Positions 39,905-50,700 of a stretch of 64,000 nt of DNA are shown here, one piece after another. Where the stretch lies: assembly GCA_020636095.1 (NCBI GenBank), contig JACJYN010000010.1:1-64000 (forward strand), given 5' to 3'. The DNA comes from Lewinellaceae bacterium. Lineage in GTDB: Bacteria; Bacteroidota; Bacteroidia; Chitinophagales; Saprospiraceae. The translations under genes were made by a program, and so were the position numbers. The notes beneath the pieces are model-generated. The model was not told where the DNA came from. It saw only the letters and a list, made by a program, of their open reading frames with translations, and did no database searches. Numbering within the stretch: the first letter of the stretch is position 1; each line of letters begins with the position of its first letter.

Positions 39905-40723
39905 ATGGATGCATTTTTGGATTTCTTTGCGCAAATGCCAACCTGGTATAAATTGGCCTGGATTATGATCTGTTTATCGGCCAGCTGGATACTGGAAGGC
40001 AATATTCCCCTTTCCCGGTTCGACTACCGCAAATGGAAACACGCCGGAGTAAACCTCATCTTTTTATCCACCTCTCTGGTCATCAATGTACTGTTTGGCC
40101 TGGCTACGGTGGGGGTTTTTCTTTGGACACAACAGCATGAGTTTGGCTTCCTGTATCTCATGGACCTGCCCGTTTGGGCCGAACTGCTCATCGCCATCCT
40201 ATTGCTCGATTTTGTGGCGCAGTACGTTGCCCACTACTTACTCCACAAGGTAAAATGGATGTGGAAGTTCCATATGGTTCACCACAGCGACACCAAGGTG
40301 GACGCCACCACCGGCACCCGCCACCATCCGGGTGATTACCTGATGAGGGAGTGTTTTGCCCTGCTGGCGGTCATCATCAGCGGCATGCCTTTCGTCTTTT
40401 ACCTGGTCTACCGCATTACCAGCATCCTGTTTACTTACCTGACCCACGCCAACATTTCGTTGCCGGTATGGCTGGATAAATCCCTGAGCCTGGTCTTCAT
40501 CACCCCCAATATGCACAAATTTCACCATCATTTTGAACGGCCCTGGACGGACACCAACTTCGGGAACATCTTTTCATTATGGGACCGCCTCTTCGGTACC
40601 CTGGTTTATGACGACCCCCGGAAAGTCCGCTACGGACTGGACGTACTGGAAGACCATACCGATGAGGATGTACTTTACCAGTTTAAAATCCCTTTTGACA
40701 AGACCATCAAAACGGATTATTAA
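39905..40723 (+). CDS. Fatty acid hydroxylase / sterol desaturase superfamily protein
   Basis: A 272-residue integral membrane di-iron enzyme. Four or five membrane helices surround histidine clusters: HYLLHK (about residue 104), HMVHH (about 121), THAN (about 180) and HKFHHHFERPW (about 201), the arrangement of the superfamily. Ends NFGNIFSLWDRLFGTL, a typical C-terminal block. It hydroxylates or desaturates lipid chains; the substrate cannot be read from sequence. Only 41 bp separate it from the CHAT gene downstream, so they may share a transcript, but lipid modification has no evident link to that system. Confidence 0.85.
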   Translation: MDAFLDFFAQMPTWYKLAWIMICLSASWILEGNIPLSRFDYRKWKHAGVNLIFLSTSLVINVLFGLATVGVFLWTQQHEFGFLYLMDLPVWAELLIAILLLDFVAQYVAHYLLHKVKWMWKFHMVHHSDTKVDATTGTRHHPGDYLMRECFALLAVIISGMPFVFYLVYRITSILFTYLTHANISLPVWLDKSLSLVFITPNMHKFHHHFERPWTDTNFGNIFSLWDRLFGTLVYDDPRKVRYGLDVLEDHTDEDVLYQFKIPFDKTIKTDY

Positions 40724-40764
40724 CTTGTTGCGCAATCAGGAAAAATAACCCTGCAATATTTGTA

Positions 40765-42525
40765 ATGATGGATGTCCTCTTTTTCGCCTATGCCCATTCC
40801 AGTGCCGCTCCCCTTCCCGCCCTACAGGAAGAAGACGACAAGGTATATAGCATGCTGACTCCCAAGGCTTTGCAACAGCATTATCTCATCCATCGGGATG
40901 CCTACACTACCCGGCAAAAAATCCGCGAGTTCCTCATTTTGTACCGGGACAATATATTTCTCTTTTCCTACAGCGGCCATGCCGGTGGCGATAAATTATT
41001 GCTGGCCGACGAGCTGTCGCGCGCCGGCGGGCTGGCGCAATTGCTGGGGCAGTGCCCTAACCTCAAAGCGGTGATCCTCAACGGCTGCTCTACCCGGGGG
41101 CAGGTAGCCCAACTGCTGGAATGCGGAGTGCCTCTGGTCATCGCCACCAGCGCTCCGGTCAATGACCAAAGCGCCAAGGACTTTGCCGTCAGCTTTTTCC
41201 AGTCCCTCAGCCTGGGAGACACCTTAGAGCGGGCCTTCGAGATCGGAATCGGCGCCGCCTCCCTGAGCGCCAGCATAGAGGTACACCGGGATGTCTTCCT
41301 GGAAAGCCTGGATGAGCCGGAAGCTCCCTTGTGGGGCATTTATTACAAAAACCAGGAAGCCCTCGGCATCCATCTGCCGGAAAAGCCCCAACAGGCCAGC
41401 GCACCGGATTTTATACCCAATGAAAAACTGATCGCCGTTCTGCTGTCGGCACTGGAAGGCTACAGCGAGGACCTGGAGTTTCTTGCCTTCCAGGAGAAAA
41501 AGGGCAAGCCGGTAAGCGCTTCCCGAAAGCGGATGGCCATTCTGAACTGCCTGCCCGCGCCAGTGGCCGAACATCTGCGCAAACTCATCACCCCGATGCG
41601 CGATAGCAATGAGGGCTATGACCAGATCAGTGAGGGCCGCCTGAAGCAGCTGTCGCGCACCTACGCTATCATCACTGAAATGATGGCTTTTATCATGCTC
41701 GCCCAGCTGTGGGAAGCCAAACTCGAACACGGCGAGCTGACACTGCCTGCCAAACCACGGGAAGTAATCCATGAATTTCTGCACCGGCCACAGCTCCAGG
41801 TCGACTCCTACGACTATATAGAACTCATCCGCTCGATACGGCAGGTTTTTGAATACGATGCCAATCAGGGCCTGGTGAACTTCTTCGTTCCCGAACTGGA
41901 AGAAATCAAAGAGCTACCCTATATCAATGATGATTTTATGGCCGCCAACTTTTTTCTCAACACGCTGCGCCGGCGCCTCAGCACCGGCGGCATCGCTGCG
42001 GATGAAGTGCCCACTTTATGCCTGCGGGCGGAGGAGAGCCTGGCGGAAATATTCCGCCACCTGGGTTTCATGGCGGAATACACCCTGGCCTCGATCAACA
42101 ATATCGATATTGAAAAATACCGGCACCAACTCCATCCCACCTTCCGCCATAATATCGTCCGCCTGATCGACCTGCTGGGAGGGCTCGACCAGACCGACCT
42201 GGTCCTGAAACGGTTCACCGACAACCGCTCCATCCTGCTCATTAAAGAGCCAGGGGCGGAAAGTAAACTGAAAGAACTCAACCTCTCTCCTTTCATCATC
42301 GATAAACACGCCTTCGAAACGGATGCCGGCGATACGGAAGTGGCCAACATCTATTTCTTCAGCCACTATAGCCTGGAAAAGGATACTTATTATTTCTACC
42401 GCGCCTACAATCCGGATGAAGAACTGTTGGCCGCCAGCAACCAGCAACTGGTGGCCGTCAAGGCCCAGCTGGATGCTTTTTTCCAACTGCTGGGGCCCGC
42501 CAATAAAGAACCGGAGCAATCATGA
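40765..42525 (+). CDS. CHAT-domain caspase-like protease, module 1
   Basis: A 586-residue soluble protein. The first 200 residues are a CHAT (caspase HetF-associated with TPRs) domain: IFLFSYSGHAGGDKL carries the catalytic histidine (H72) and AVILNGCSTRGQV the catalytic cysteine (C108), followed by GVPLVIATSAPVNDQSA and FAVSFFQSL. The rest is a helical region without recognised domain (LSRTYAIITEMMAFIML and so on), shared in outline with the minus-strand paralogue at 60546-62363. Its stop overlaps the STAND gene start by ATGA, so the two are translationally coupled. By family knowledge CHAT proteases are effectors switched on by STAND NTPases. Substrate unknown. Both catalytic residues intact. 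Confidence 0.9.
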   Translation: MMDVLFFAYAHSSAAPLPALQEEDDKVYSMLTPKALQQHYLIHRDAYTTRQKIREFLILYRDNIFLFSYSGHAGGDKLLLADELSRAGGLAQLLGQCPNLKAVILNGCSTRGQVAQLLECGVPLVIATSAPVNDQSAKDFAVSFFQSLSLGDTLERAFEIGIGAASLSASIEVHRDVFLESLDEPEAPLWGIYYKNQEALGIHLPEKPQQASAPDFIPNEKLIAVLLSALEGYSEDLEFLAFQEKKGKPVSASRKRMAILNCLPAPVAEHLRKLITPMRDSNEGYDQISEGRLKQLSRTYAIITEMMAFIMLAQLWEAKLEHGELTLPAKPREVIHEFLHRPQLQVDSYDYIELIRSIRQVFEYDANQGLVNFFVPELEEIKELPYINDDFMAANFFLNTLRRRLSTGGIAADEVPTLCLRAEESLAEIFRHLGFMAEYTLASINNIDIEKYRHQLHPTFRHNIVRLIDLLGGLDQTDLVLKRFTDNRSILLIKEPGAESKLKELNLSPFIIDKHAFETDAGDTEVANIYFFSHYSLEKDTYYFYRAYNPDEELLAASNQQLVAVKAQLDAFFQLLGPANKEPEQS

Positions 42526-44468
42526 GCAGCCCATTCAAATTTCTGGACGCCTATACACGGGAAGACAAGGACCTGTTCTTCGGCCGCGAAGAAGAGGTGG
42601 ATGCACTCCTGGAAATGGTGAAAAAGAACCGGCTGGTCCTCATCTATGGCCCCTCAGGAGCCGGCAAGACCAGCCTGGTACAATGCGGGTTGGGCAACCG
42701 CTTTCACCCTACCGACTGGTATCCCATCCTCATCCGCCGAAATGAGAACATCAACCGCTCCCTGGAAGAAGCGGTAACCGAAGGGCTGGGAGGCCGGCAG
42801 GCCGGCCCTGTCACCGAAGCCATCGAAGAGCTGTACGTAGAGTACCTGCGCCCGGTTTATCTCATCTTCGACCAGTTGGAAGAGCTGCTCATCCTGGGCA
42901 GCCAGGAAGAACAAAGCCGGTTTGTGGAGTCCATTGCCCGGATTCAGGAAGCCCAGATGCCTTGCCGCATCCTCTTTATCCTTCGCGAGGAGTACCTGGC
43001 CCACCTGTATCATTTTGAAAAGTCCATCCCCCGGTTGTTTACCCGCCGCCTGCGGGTGGAGGCCATGAGCCGGGCCAGTTTGCGGGAGGTCGTCACCCGC
43101 TCCTGTAGCGCTTTCCATATTAGCTTCGAAGATAGTGGCCAGAACCCCGAACAGATCATCGACAACGTCAGCCGGGGTAAAGCGGGCGTCTCCCTACCCT
43201 ATCTGCAAGTCTACCTGGACCGGTTATATCAGGCGGACTTTCAACGCACCTACGGGCGGGAAAGGCAGGGAGCAGAATTGCCCGAGCTCACGTTCACTAC
43301 CCGTGAAATTGAAGCATTCGGCGCCATCGAGAATGTGCTGGATAAATTCCTCACCGAACAACAACACCTCATTCAGGCAGAGCTGAAACAGCAATATCCT
43401 TCCATCGGCGACGGCCTGGTTCAACAGGTGCTCGACACCTTCGTCTCCGAACGAGGCACCAAACGGCCCATCCCTTTCAGGATGGAAAGCCAACTCATAC
43501 AGATAGACCCGGAAGCCCATCCTTTTCTCGCCAGCCTGCCCGAAAAGGTGCGGACAGGCTGCCTGCAGGCGCTGCAGCGCAGCCGCATCCTCAACGATGA
43601 AGGCAACGTCTTCGAGCTGGCACACGACAGCCTGGCCGCCCTGATCGACGAGGCGCGCACCGATGAGCAGCGGCAGCGCAATGAGGCCAAAAAACGCATC
43701 GGCAACGCCTACGCGGAATACCAGGCCAGCGGCCTCTTCCTCAACCGCAAACAGCTGATCAGTATTGAAGACTTCCTCGAAGAGCTGGAACCCTCTCTTA
43801 GCCCGGAAACCATGGCCTTTATCCGGGAGAGTTACCTACAGGCTGAGCAGGCAGAACAGGCCTTGCTCGCCGAGGAGCGCCGCAAACGCCGGCAAGCCTG
43901 GCGGGTAGCCGGCGGTATGGGGTTGCTGGCCCTGCTGACGCTGATGGCTGCCATCATTGCTTACAACTATTATAACCAAGCCCAAAAAGCTACCCAGCAA
44001 GCCCTCAACCGGGCTTTTGAGGCTTCCTATATGAATGCCATCTTATTTAAAAAAGAGGGGCAATACCCCAAAGCGCTGGAACGGATCAACGCCATCGATA
44101 TCCCCGGGCTACGGCCCTCCGCCCAGGATAGCCTGGCCCAGGCGCGGCAAACGATCCGGCAGCTTCAAATGGCTATGGAGAAAGGCGACAGCCTCGCCCG
44201 GGCCGGCCATCTGCGCGAAGCGCTTTTGGAATTCAACAACGCCTATAGCATTAGCCCCGATAGCGTCATCCTCCGGTCTATCCGGCAAAAAGAAACAGAA
44301 CTGGAAACGGAATTTAACACCCTCATCAAACGAGGCGACGCTATGATCCGCGCCTCTGAGTACGAAAGGGCCGTTCAGGCCTTCTCCAGAGCGCTGGAGC
44401 TCAAGCCGGAGGACGAGGCCGCCCGGCTTAATTTAAATAAGTATCTGAAATGGGTGCAACCCAATTGA
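42522..44468 (+). CDS. Transmembrane STAND NTPase with TPR-like C-terminus, module 1
   Basis: A 648-residue STAND NTPase. It opens SPFKFLDAYTREDKDLFFGR, then Walker A GPSGAGKTSL (K49) and Walker B VYLIFDQLEELL (D117); LFILREEYLAHL and a winged-helix-like region ending FELAHDSLAALI (364-375) follow. A charged segment (EERRKRRQAWR) precedes one membrane helix at about 461-483. The last 150 residues are TPR-like (YPKALERINAIDI; REALLEFNNAYSISPDSV; YERAVQAFSRALELKPED). By the positive-inside rule the NTPase is cytoplasmic and the TPR part periplasmic. It likely senses an envelope signal and activates the overlapping CHAT protease; that coupling is inferred from family knowledge and gene order. 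Confidence 0.88.
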   Translation: MSSPFKFLDAYTREDKDLFFGREEEVDALLEMVKKNRLVLIYGPSGAGKTSLVQCGLGNRFHPTDWYPILIRRNENINRSLEEAVTEGLGGRQAGPVTEAIEELYVEYLRPVYLIFDQLEELLILGSQEEQSRFVESIARIQEAQMPCRILFILREEYLAHLYHFEKSIPRLFTRRLRVEAMSRASLREVVTRSCSAFHISFEDSGQNPEQIIDNVSRGKAGVSLPYLQVYLDRLYQADFQRTYGRERQGAELPELTFTTREIEAFGAIENVLDKFLTEQQHLIQAELKQQYPSIGDGLVQQVLDTFVSERGTKRPIPFRMESQLIQIDPEAHPFLASLPEKVRTGCLQALQRSRILNDEGNVFELAHDSLAALIDEARTDEQRQRNEAKKRIGNAYAEYQASGLFLNRKQLISIEDFLEELEPSLSPETMAFIRESYLQAEQAEQALLAEERRKRRQAWRVAGGMGLLALLTLMAAIIAYNYYNQAQKATQQALNRAFEASYMNAILFKKEGQYPKALERINAIDIPGLRPSAQDSLAQARQTIRQLQMAMEKGDSLARAGHLREALLEFNNAYSISPDSVILRSIRQKETELETEFNTLIKRGDAMIRASEYERAVQAFSRALELKPEDEAARLNLNKYLKWVQPN

Positions 44469-44753
44469 GTTAGTTTGCCTGCCAACAACCCATGTCCCAC
44501 TCCTTCATATAGGGACGATTTATATGATAAAAACATAGCCAATCATTTGGGCAAATAAACATGGATGCGTATTTTTATTTGAATTTCACTCAAATCTCCA
44601 ATTTCAAACACACCAAACCCAAATAAAATGAATACACTACAAACCTCACCTACATAGGCCTCCTATAGCTTTTTCGTGAATTGGAGGCCCCTCCTATCTA
44701 TTCCGCATTTTCCGGAAAGGGGCGCTTCCCAGATTTAAAAAACCCATCGCCTT

Positions 44754-47700
44754 ATGAAAAATCTAATAACCCTATTTATCCTTTCTTTCTTTTCCCATTT
44801 CCTGCTGGCCAACAATTGCGCTACCGCCGTATCCGTCTCATTCAATACCAGTTGGCAACCCCTAACTGACGACCAGTTCGACGGCCAGCAATCCTGGTAT
44901 GCTTTTACACCACTTCAAAACGGAACCGTCCAATTATGCCGGGCGGCAAGTTTTATCATTTACGATAATTGCCTCAATGGCGGCCCCTCTGCTCCCCTAT
45001 CGACCACAACCACGGCCACAACGTGTTCAGTGGGCATTAATGCGCCTTTGGAGGAACTCCAGGTTTTTGCCGGCAATACCATTTATATCATCGTCCAGGC
45101 CGGTTTTGCGGGCGCCACGGTTTATGCGCGCTTTGTGGCCGGCAATACGAGCCCGGATTGCGGATCCACCTGTTATGAAAACCCAGAGCTTACCGGCGGG
45201 CAGGTAACCCAATGTGACAATTTTGAGAGCTATACCAGCGATCAGTTTATTTCACCTCAGTCACCATTCTGGACAAAATGGTCTACCGGTTCTGACGATG
45301 CCGACGTCCGTACGTATTTTAATGTTGCGGAACAATACCTTCGGGTCGAGCGTTCCGGAAGTATTGATCCGGATGTAGTGTATAACCTCGGCAACCGAAC
45401 CAGCGGCCGATACCGGCTATCCTGGGAGCTGAATGTTGCTGCCGGCCGAAGTGCCTATTACAACCTCCTCCACACCCTGCCCGATGGTTCAGGAGGAAAC
45501 GCCAACCTGGCATTCCAGGCCATTTTCAATTCGGATGGCAGCGCCTTGCTTGATAAACCCGGCGCCAACACCAATTTCAGCTACAACAACGGCGCCTGGA
45601 ACCGGATCATGCAGATCATCGACCTGGATGAAAACCTGATTGAATTCTGGGTCAACGATGATTTCATAGATAGCTGGACATTCAGTGACGATATTTCGGC
45701 TACACCCGGCGCCAACCGCCTGGCAGGCATTAATTTCTACGCCTACGAAGGCCTGAATAACGACGCCCCCAACCTATACGCTATCGACAACATCTGCCTC
45801 TGGGAAGTCCAGGGCTGCGCCTGTCCCCAGGTCTATGACCCGGTTTGCGTCAAAAATGGGGTGGAATACGGCAACAGTTGTGCCGCCAGATGCGGCGGCG
45901 GTTATATTACGGCGGAATGGATTGCCGGCCCCTGCAACCCTACCGCCAGCAACTGCGATCAGGCTACGCCGATCCAGTGCGGACAAACGCTTTCCAACCA
46001 AACTACGGCGAATCAGGGTGATAATTTCAACGGCGCCGATTACGCCAACTGCCAAAGCACCGGTCACGCATTCAACGGGCCCGACAAGGTCTATGAGATC
46101 AATATCACCCAACGCCAACAGGTTAAGATTTTTCTCGATATCCTTAACGCCAACGACCTCGACATCTTTCTGCTGGACCAGTGTTCCGACCCCCAACAAG
46201 TGGGGGTAACATCCGTTACCAACTGCATTGCCGCCAGTTACGTTGACAACAACAGCGTTGGAGTCTATAAAGAAGCCATAGACATTATCCTCGATCCCGG
46301 AACCTACTACATCGTAGTAGACGGCAAAAACAGCAATAACCAGGGGCCGTTCAACCTCTTCATTTCCTGTGACTGCAGCTGCTCGGAACCCCCTAACGAC
46401 CCACCGGGCGGAACGGTTACGCTTTGCGAAAATTTTGGGGATTACGACCTGGCCGCCATTACACCGCAATCTACCCGCTGGCGCCCGTGGAGCAATGGTT
46501 CAGGTGACGGCGCCGTCATTACACAAAATGACAACCAACAGTTAAAGATCGAAGATAACGGTAATACTGCATCCGATATCCTTTATCTGCTGGACGGCCT
46601 GAACAGCGGCCGCTACCGCCTGTCCTGGCGCATGTGGGTGGAAAGTGGAAAAGGGGGCTACTTTGCTACCATGCATCAGGCGCCTAACAGCTCCGGCAGC
46701 AACGACAATTCGGCCAATGAGGTGTTTTTTTATGAAGATGGCTCCGGCAGGTTGAGCCTGGTATCGGACAATATCGATTTTACGTACCTCAATGGCAACT
46801 GGAATGATGTCATGCAGATCATTGATATCGATCAAAACGTGGCGGAACTCTGGATCAACCATATTTTCATCGCTTCCTGGAATTTCAACCAGGGCTTCAG
46901 TGGCAGCAGCAGCCAGCTCGACGCCATTAACTTCTGGGCTTCTGACAACAACAACAGCTTCCGGGTGGACGATATTTGCCTCCGGCAAGTAGGCCTTGAT
47001 TGTGGATTCATCAGCTGTGCGGGGCAGGAACCCGTCTGCGGCCAGAATGGCATGCAGTACACCTGCGAAGGGCGGGCCCGCTGTGAAGGCTATATTTCCA
47101 GCGAATTCGAACGTTGTTTTTCCATCTGCGATTACGGCGGCACTTTTGTCTACCGAACGGACCTCTTTACCGACACCATGCGCATCACCGACCTGGCGCC
47201 CCCTCTGTTGCGGCAGGAATCTTGTATACTAAACAGTTACGGCGGCGCCGTCCCCGGGAATTTCTATGCGGACATCTATATTTTCTACAATGACAATTCC
47301 GACGATATAAATGTCAACGACCAGGTTATGGGCGATAACACGAAGTTCTTCGTCTTCAGTTGCGACTGCTCCGGCGCCACCTGCACTCAAACCTGCCTGG
47401 GAGAAGTGAACAACGGCTTTGATGGTTCCGGGTTGCCGGAAGGCTTCTATTACATCGTAGCCACCAATACTGCTCCGGAGCCCTACGGGTTTGCTGTATT
47501 CCCGAATGGAAACTGTAACTTCGGGGTTACCCCCCTCAATTGTGGCGATACGGTCACGGATTCACTCAACACCAATTCTTCCGCTTTCGATACCGGCGGC
47601 GCCAATGGTTTTGACGCCTACGATGATTGCTACAACGGCGCCAGAAACTACCTGGGCGGAGAAAGGGTCTACCGAATCACGTTGGACACACCATCCCTTG

Positions 47701-50700
47701 TCTCCGTGGGGTTGGAATCCGACGAACCCATGGGCGTATTTCTGTACAATTACCTCTGCGCCAGAAATTGCATGGCCTACGCCGAAACGGGGCCTCAGGG
47801 AGGCCTGGCCACCCTGGATTCCCTTCCGCTGTTGGATGGAGTCTACTACCTGGTCGTGGACCGGGAAGACTCGCCCGCCGGAAATGCCTCCTATACCCTC
47901 AGCATGAATTGCCCGCAAAACAACAACTTCTTCATTTCCACTTTCAATAACATCACCGATTTCGTAGAAAACTGCCCGCCCGACCCGGCTTCCACTCACC
48001 TGGTTAAAATACCGGAAACGGCCTTTCCCTTTACGCAACAGCACCGGCTCAGTTTTTTAACCCTGGATAATACCCTCCCCCGGGTGATCGAAGGCATGAG
48101 CCTGTTCTGGAATGGAGCGACAGAAATGGACTTCGAAATCCCCAAAGACCTAACCGGCGACGCTTTCAAGTGCGCCTACCTGGAAGGCGATGAGATCCTG
48201 CTCTACCTGACCGACCTCAGCGGCAGCAATTTCAATGGCAGCCTCTGTCAGTTGGAATTCCAGTCCGCCGATACCGGCGACGTAACGGCCGAAGGCCTGT
48301 TCACCCCCAACGCCACCAGCCGGATCAACCGGATGACCCGCCTGGAGGTCGACAACGCCCGGCTCTCTTCTATTTATGAGACCGTTCCGGCCGCAGGAGA
48401 TATCATCAGCATCGAATTGCTGATCGACGACCAGGATTGGTCGATAACGGAAGTGCCGCCGGCAGACTGGCTCAGTGTAGACCCGGTAAGTGGCAGAAAT
48501 TCAGCCGCCATTGATATCAATGTGGCGCCTAATCCCAGCCCGCTGCCAAGGAGCACCGTATTACAGTTCAGGTTTGAAGGCAGTGTGGTCACCTATCAAT
48601 ATCTTTTCGTGGAACAGAGGGGGCTGTGCATCACGCCGGTGGCGAGCATTACCGCTGATGTGGCGGGCAATCAGATTTGCGCCGGCGAATCGGCCACCCT
48701 TACCGCCCAGGTTGCCCCCATTGCCGCCGGCCTATACACCTACCAATGGAGCTCAGGAGAAACAACTCCCAGCATTCCCATCAACCCGGCCAGTAGCCAG
48801 CCCTATGCCGTTACGGTCAGTGAGGACAATTGTTTTTCCACCGCCATCGCCAGCATAGATATTGCGGTTATTGCCTCTCCCCCACCCCCGGCGAGCCAGG
48901 GGGACCGGGTATTCTGTGACGGAGAGGCCATCCCTGCCCTACAGGTGTCTTCTACCGTGGAGGTACGTTGGTACGACCAGCCTCAGGGTGGTAATTTGGT
49001 AGGCGCCGGCGCCAGTTTCACCCCACCGGCGGAGGGCACTTATTATGCAGAGGCGGTGGCCGGAGCAGGATGCAGCAGCGAAAGCAGAACTGCCGCAACA
49101 TTGACGAGGCGCCCCGCCCCCACCGCCAACGCCGGCCCCGACGTCAGCGTATGTGCCGGACAGCCGGCCACGCTCAACGCTTCGGCATCCGGAGGCAGTG
49201 GCAGTGGTTATACGTTCACCTGGAGCGGCGGGTTGCCAGCCATCCAAAACCCGACGGCCAGCCCGGCCAATACCACCACCTATTCCCTCACCGCCACCGA
49301 TTCCAATGGCTGTAGCGATACGGATGAAGTGCAGGTGGCCGTCAACGAATTGCCCACTGTAAGTGTATCGCCAACGGCAGCTACCTGCGGCCTGGCCAAC
49401 GGCAGCGCCACTGCCTCCGCCTCCGGGGGACAGGGGCCGTATACCTTTAGCTGGAGTAACGGCCAAACCGGCCCGGAAGCCACCGGCCTTTTTTCCGGTT
49501 CTATTTCGGTGACGGTTACAGATAGCCTGGGCTGTATGGCGGCCAGTTCTGCTACCGTGAGTAATACCGGAGGCCCGTCTATCTTCCCAATAGACGGCCA
49601 GGAAATATGCGCCGGTGAATCGGCCTCGCTGGCCACCGGCGCCACCGGGGGAACGGAACCCTATACCTTTACCTGGGATCAAGGCCTGCCTAACGGCCCT
49701 GCTCAGACGGTCTCGCCCGATAATACAACTACTTATCAGGCCATCGTCACCGACGCTAACAATTGCTCCGAAACTACCCAGGTGACGGTAGTCGTTAACC
49801 CGCTACCTTCTGCCGATGCGGGTGAAGACAGCGAAATCTGCCGTGGGAATGAATATGTGCTTCAGGCTTCCGCCAGCGGCGGCTCGGGGGAATATACCTT
49901 CCATTGGAACAACGGGCTGGGTTTCGGCCCGGAAAAGCTGGTTAGCCCGCTTACATCAACTACCTATATGGTTTCCATTACCGATGACAAGGGTTGTTCC
50001 GATACCGATCAGGTATCCATTGGCGTCAACCCACTACCGGCGGTGAGCATAACCAAAACAGATGCCGCCTGCGGGCAAAACACCGGCAGCGCTGTTGCCG
50101 ATGCCAGCGGCGGAGCCGGGCCTTATTCTTTTCTTTGGAGTAACGGCCAAACCGATGAGATGGCCGACAATCTGGCTGCCGGCAGTTATGCTGTAACTGT
50201 AACTGATAACAATGGGTGCGCCACTACCGGCACAATTGCGGTCAGCGACCAGGCAGGCCCCATCGTCGATATTCCGGGAGTATCCCAGATTTGCCGGGGC
50301 GACAGCGTCAATCTGATCGCCGTCGTACTCGATGGAAACGGCCCTTATAATTACGATTGGGCCGGCGGGCTGGGCGCCAATATGAACGTGAGGGTAGCGC
50401 CGCCGGCCACCACTACCTACTCCGTTACGGTATCTGATGTAAACGACTGTATAGGCGTAGCTCAGGTTACCGTCCCGGTTGCTCAGAGGGCTACCGTCAA
50501 TGCCGGCCCCAATCAGAGTGTTTGCGCCGGAACAGAGATTCAGCTCAACGGACAGATCGGGGGCGGAGCCGTCAGCGGAACCTGGGACGCGCTGATCTCC
50601 GGAGGGAGTTTCAACCCGGGGCCGGCAGCACTCGATGCGGCATTCACGCCTCCTGCCAACTATACCGGGCCCATCACCTTCGCCCTTATGGCAACGGCAA

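Noticed and set aside
40765..44468. A CRISPR-associated caspase system (TPR-CHAT with Cas7-11)
   Set aside because: No Cas protein, repeat array or guide-related gene is present; the partner is a STAND NTPase.
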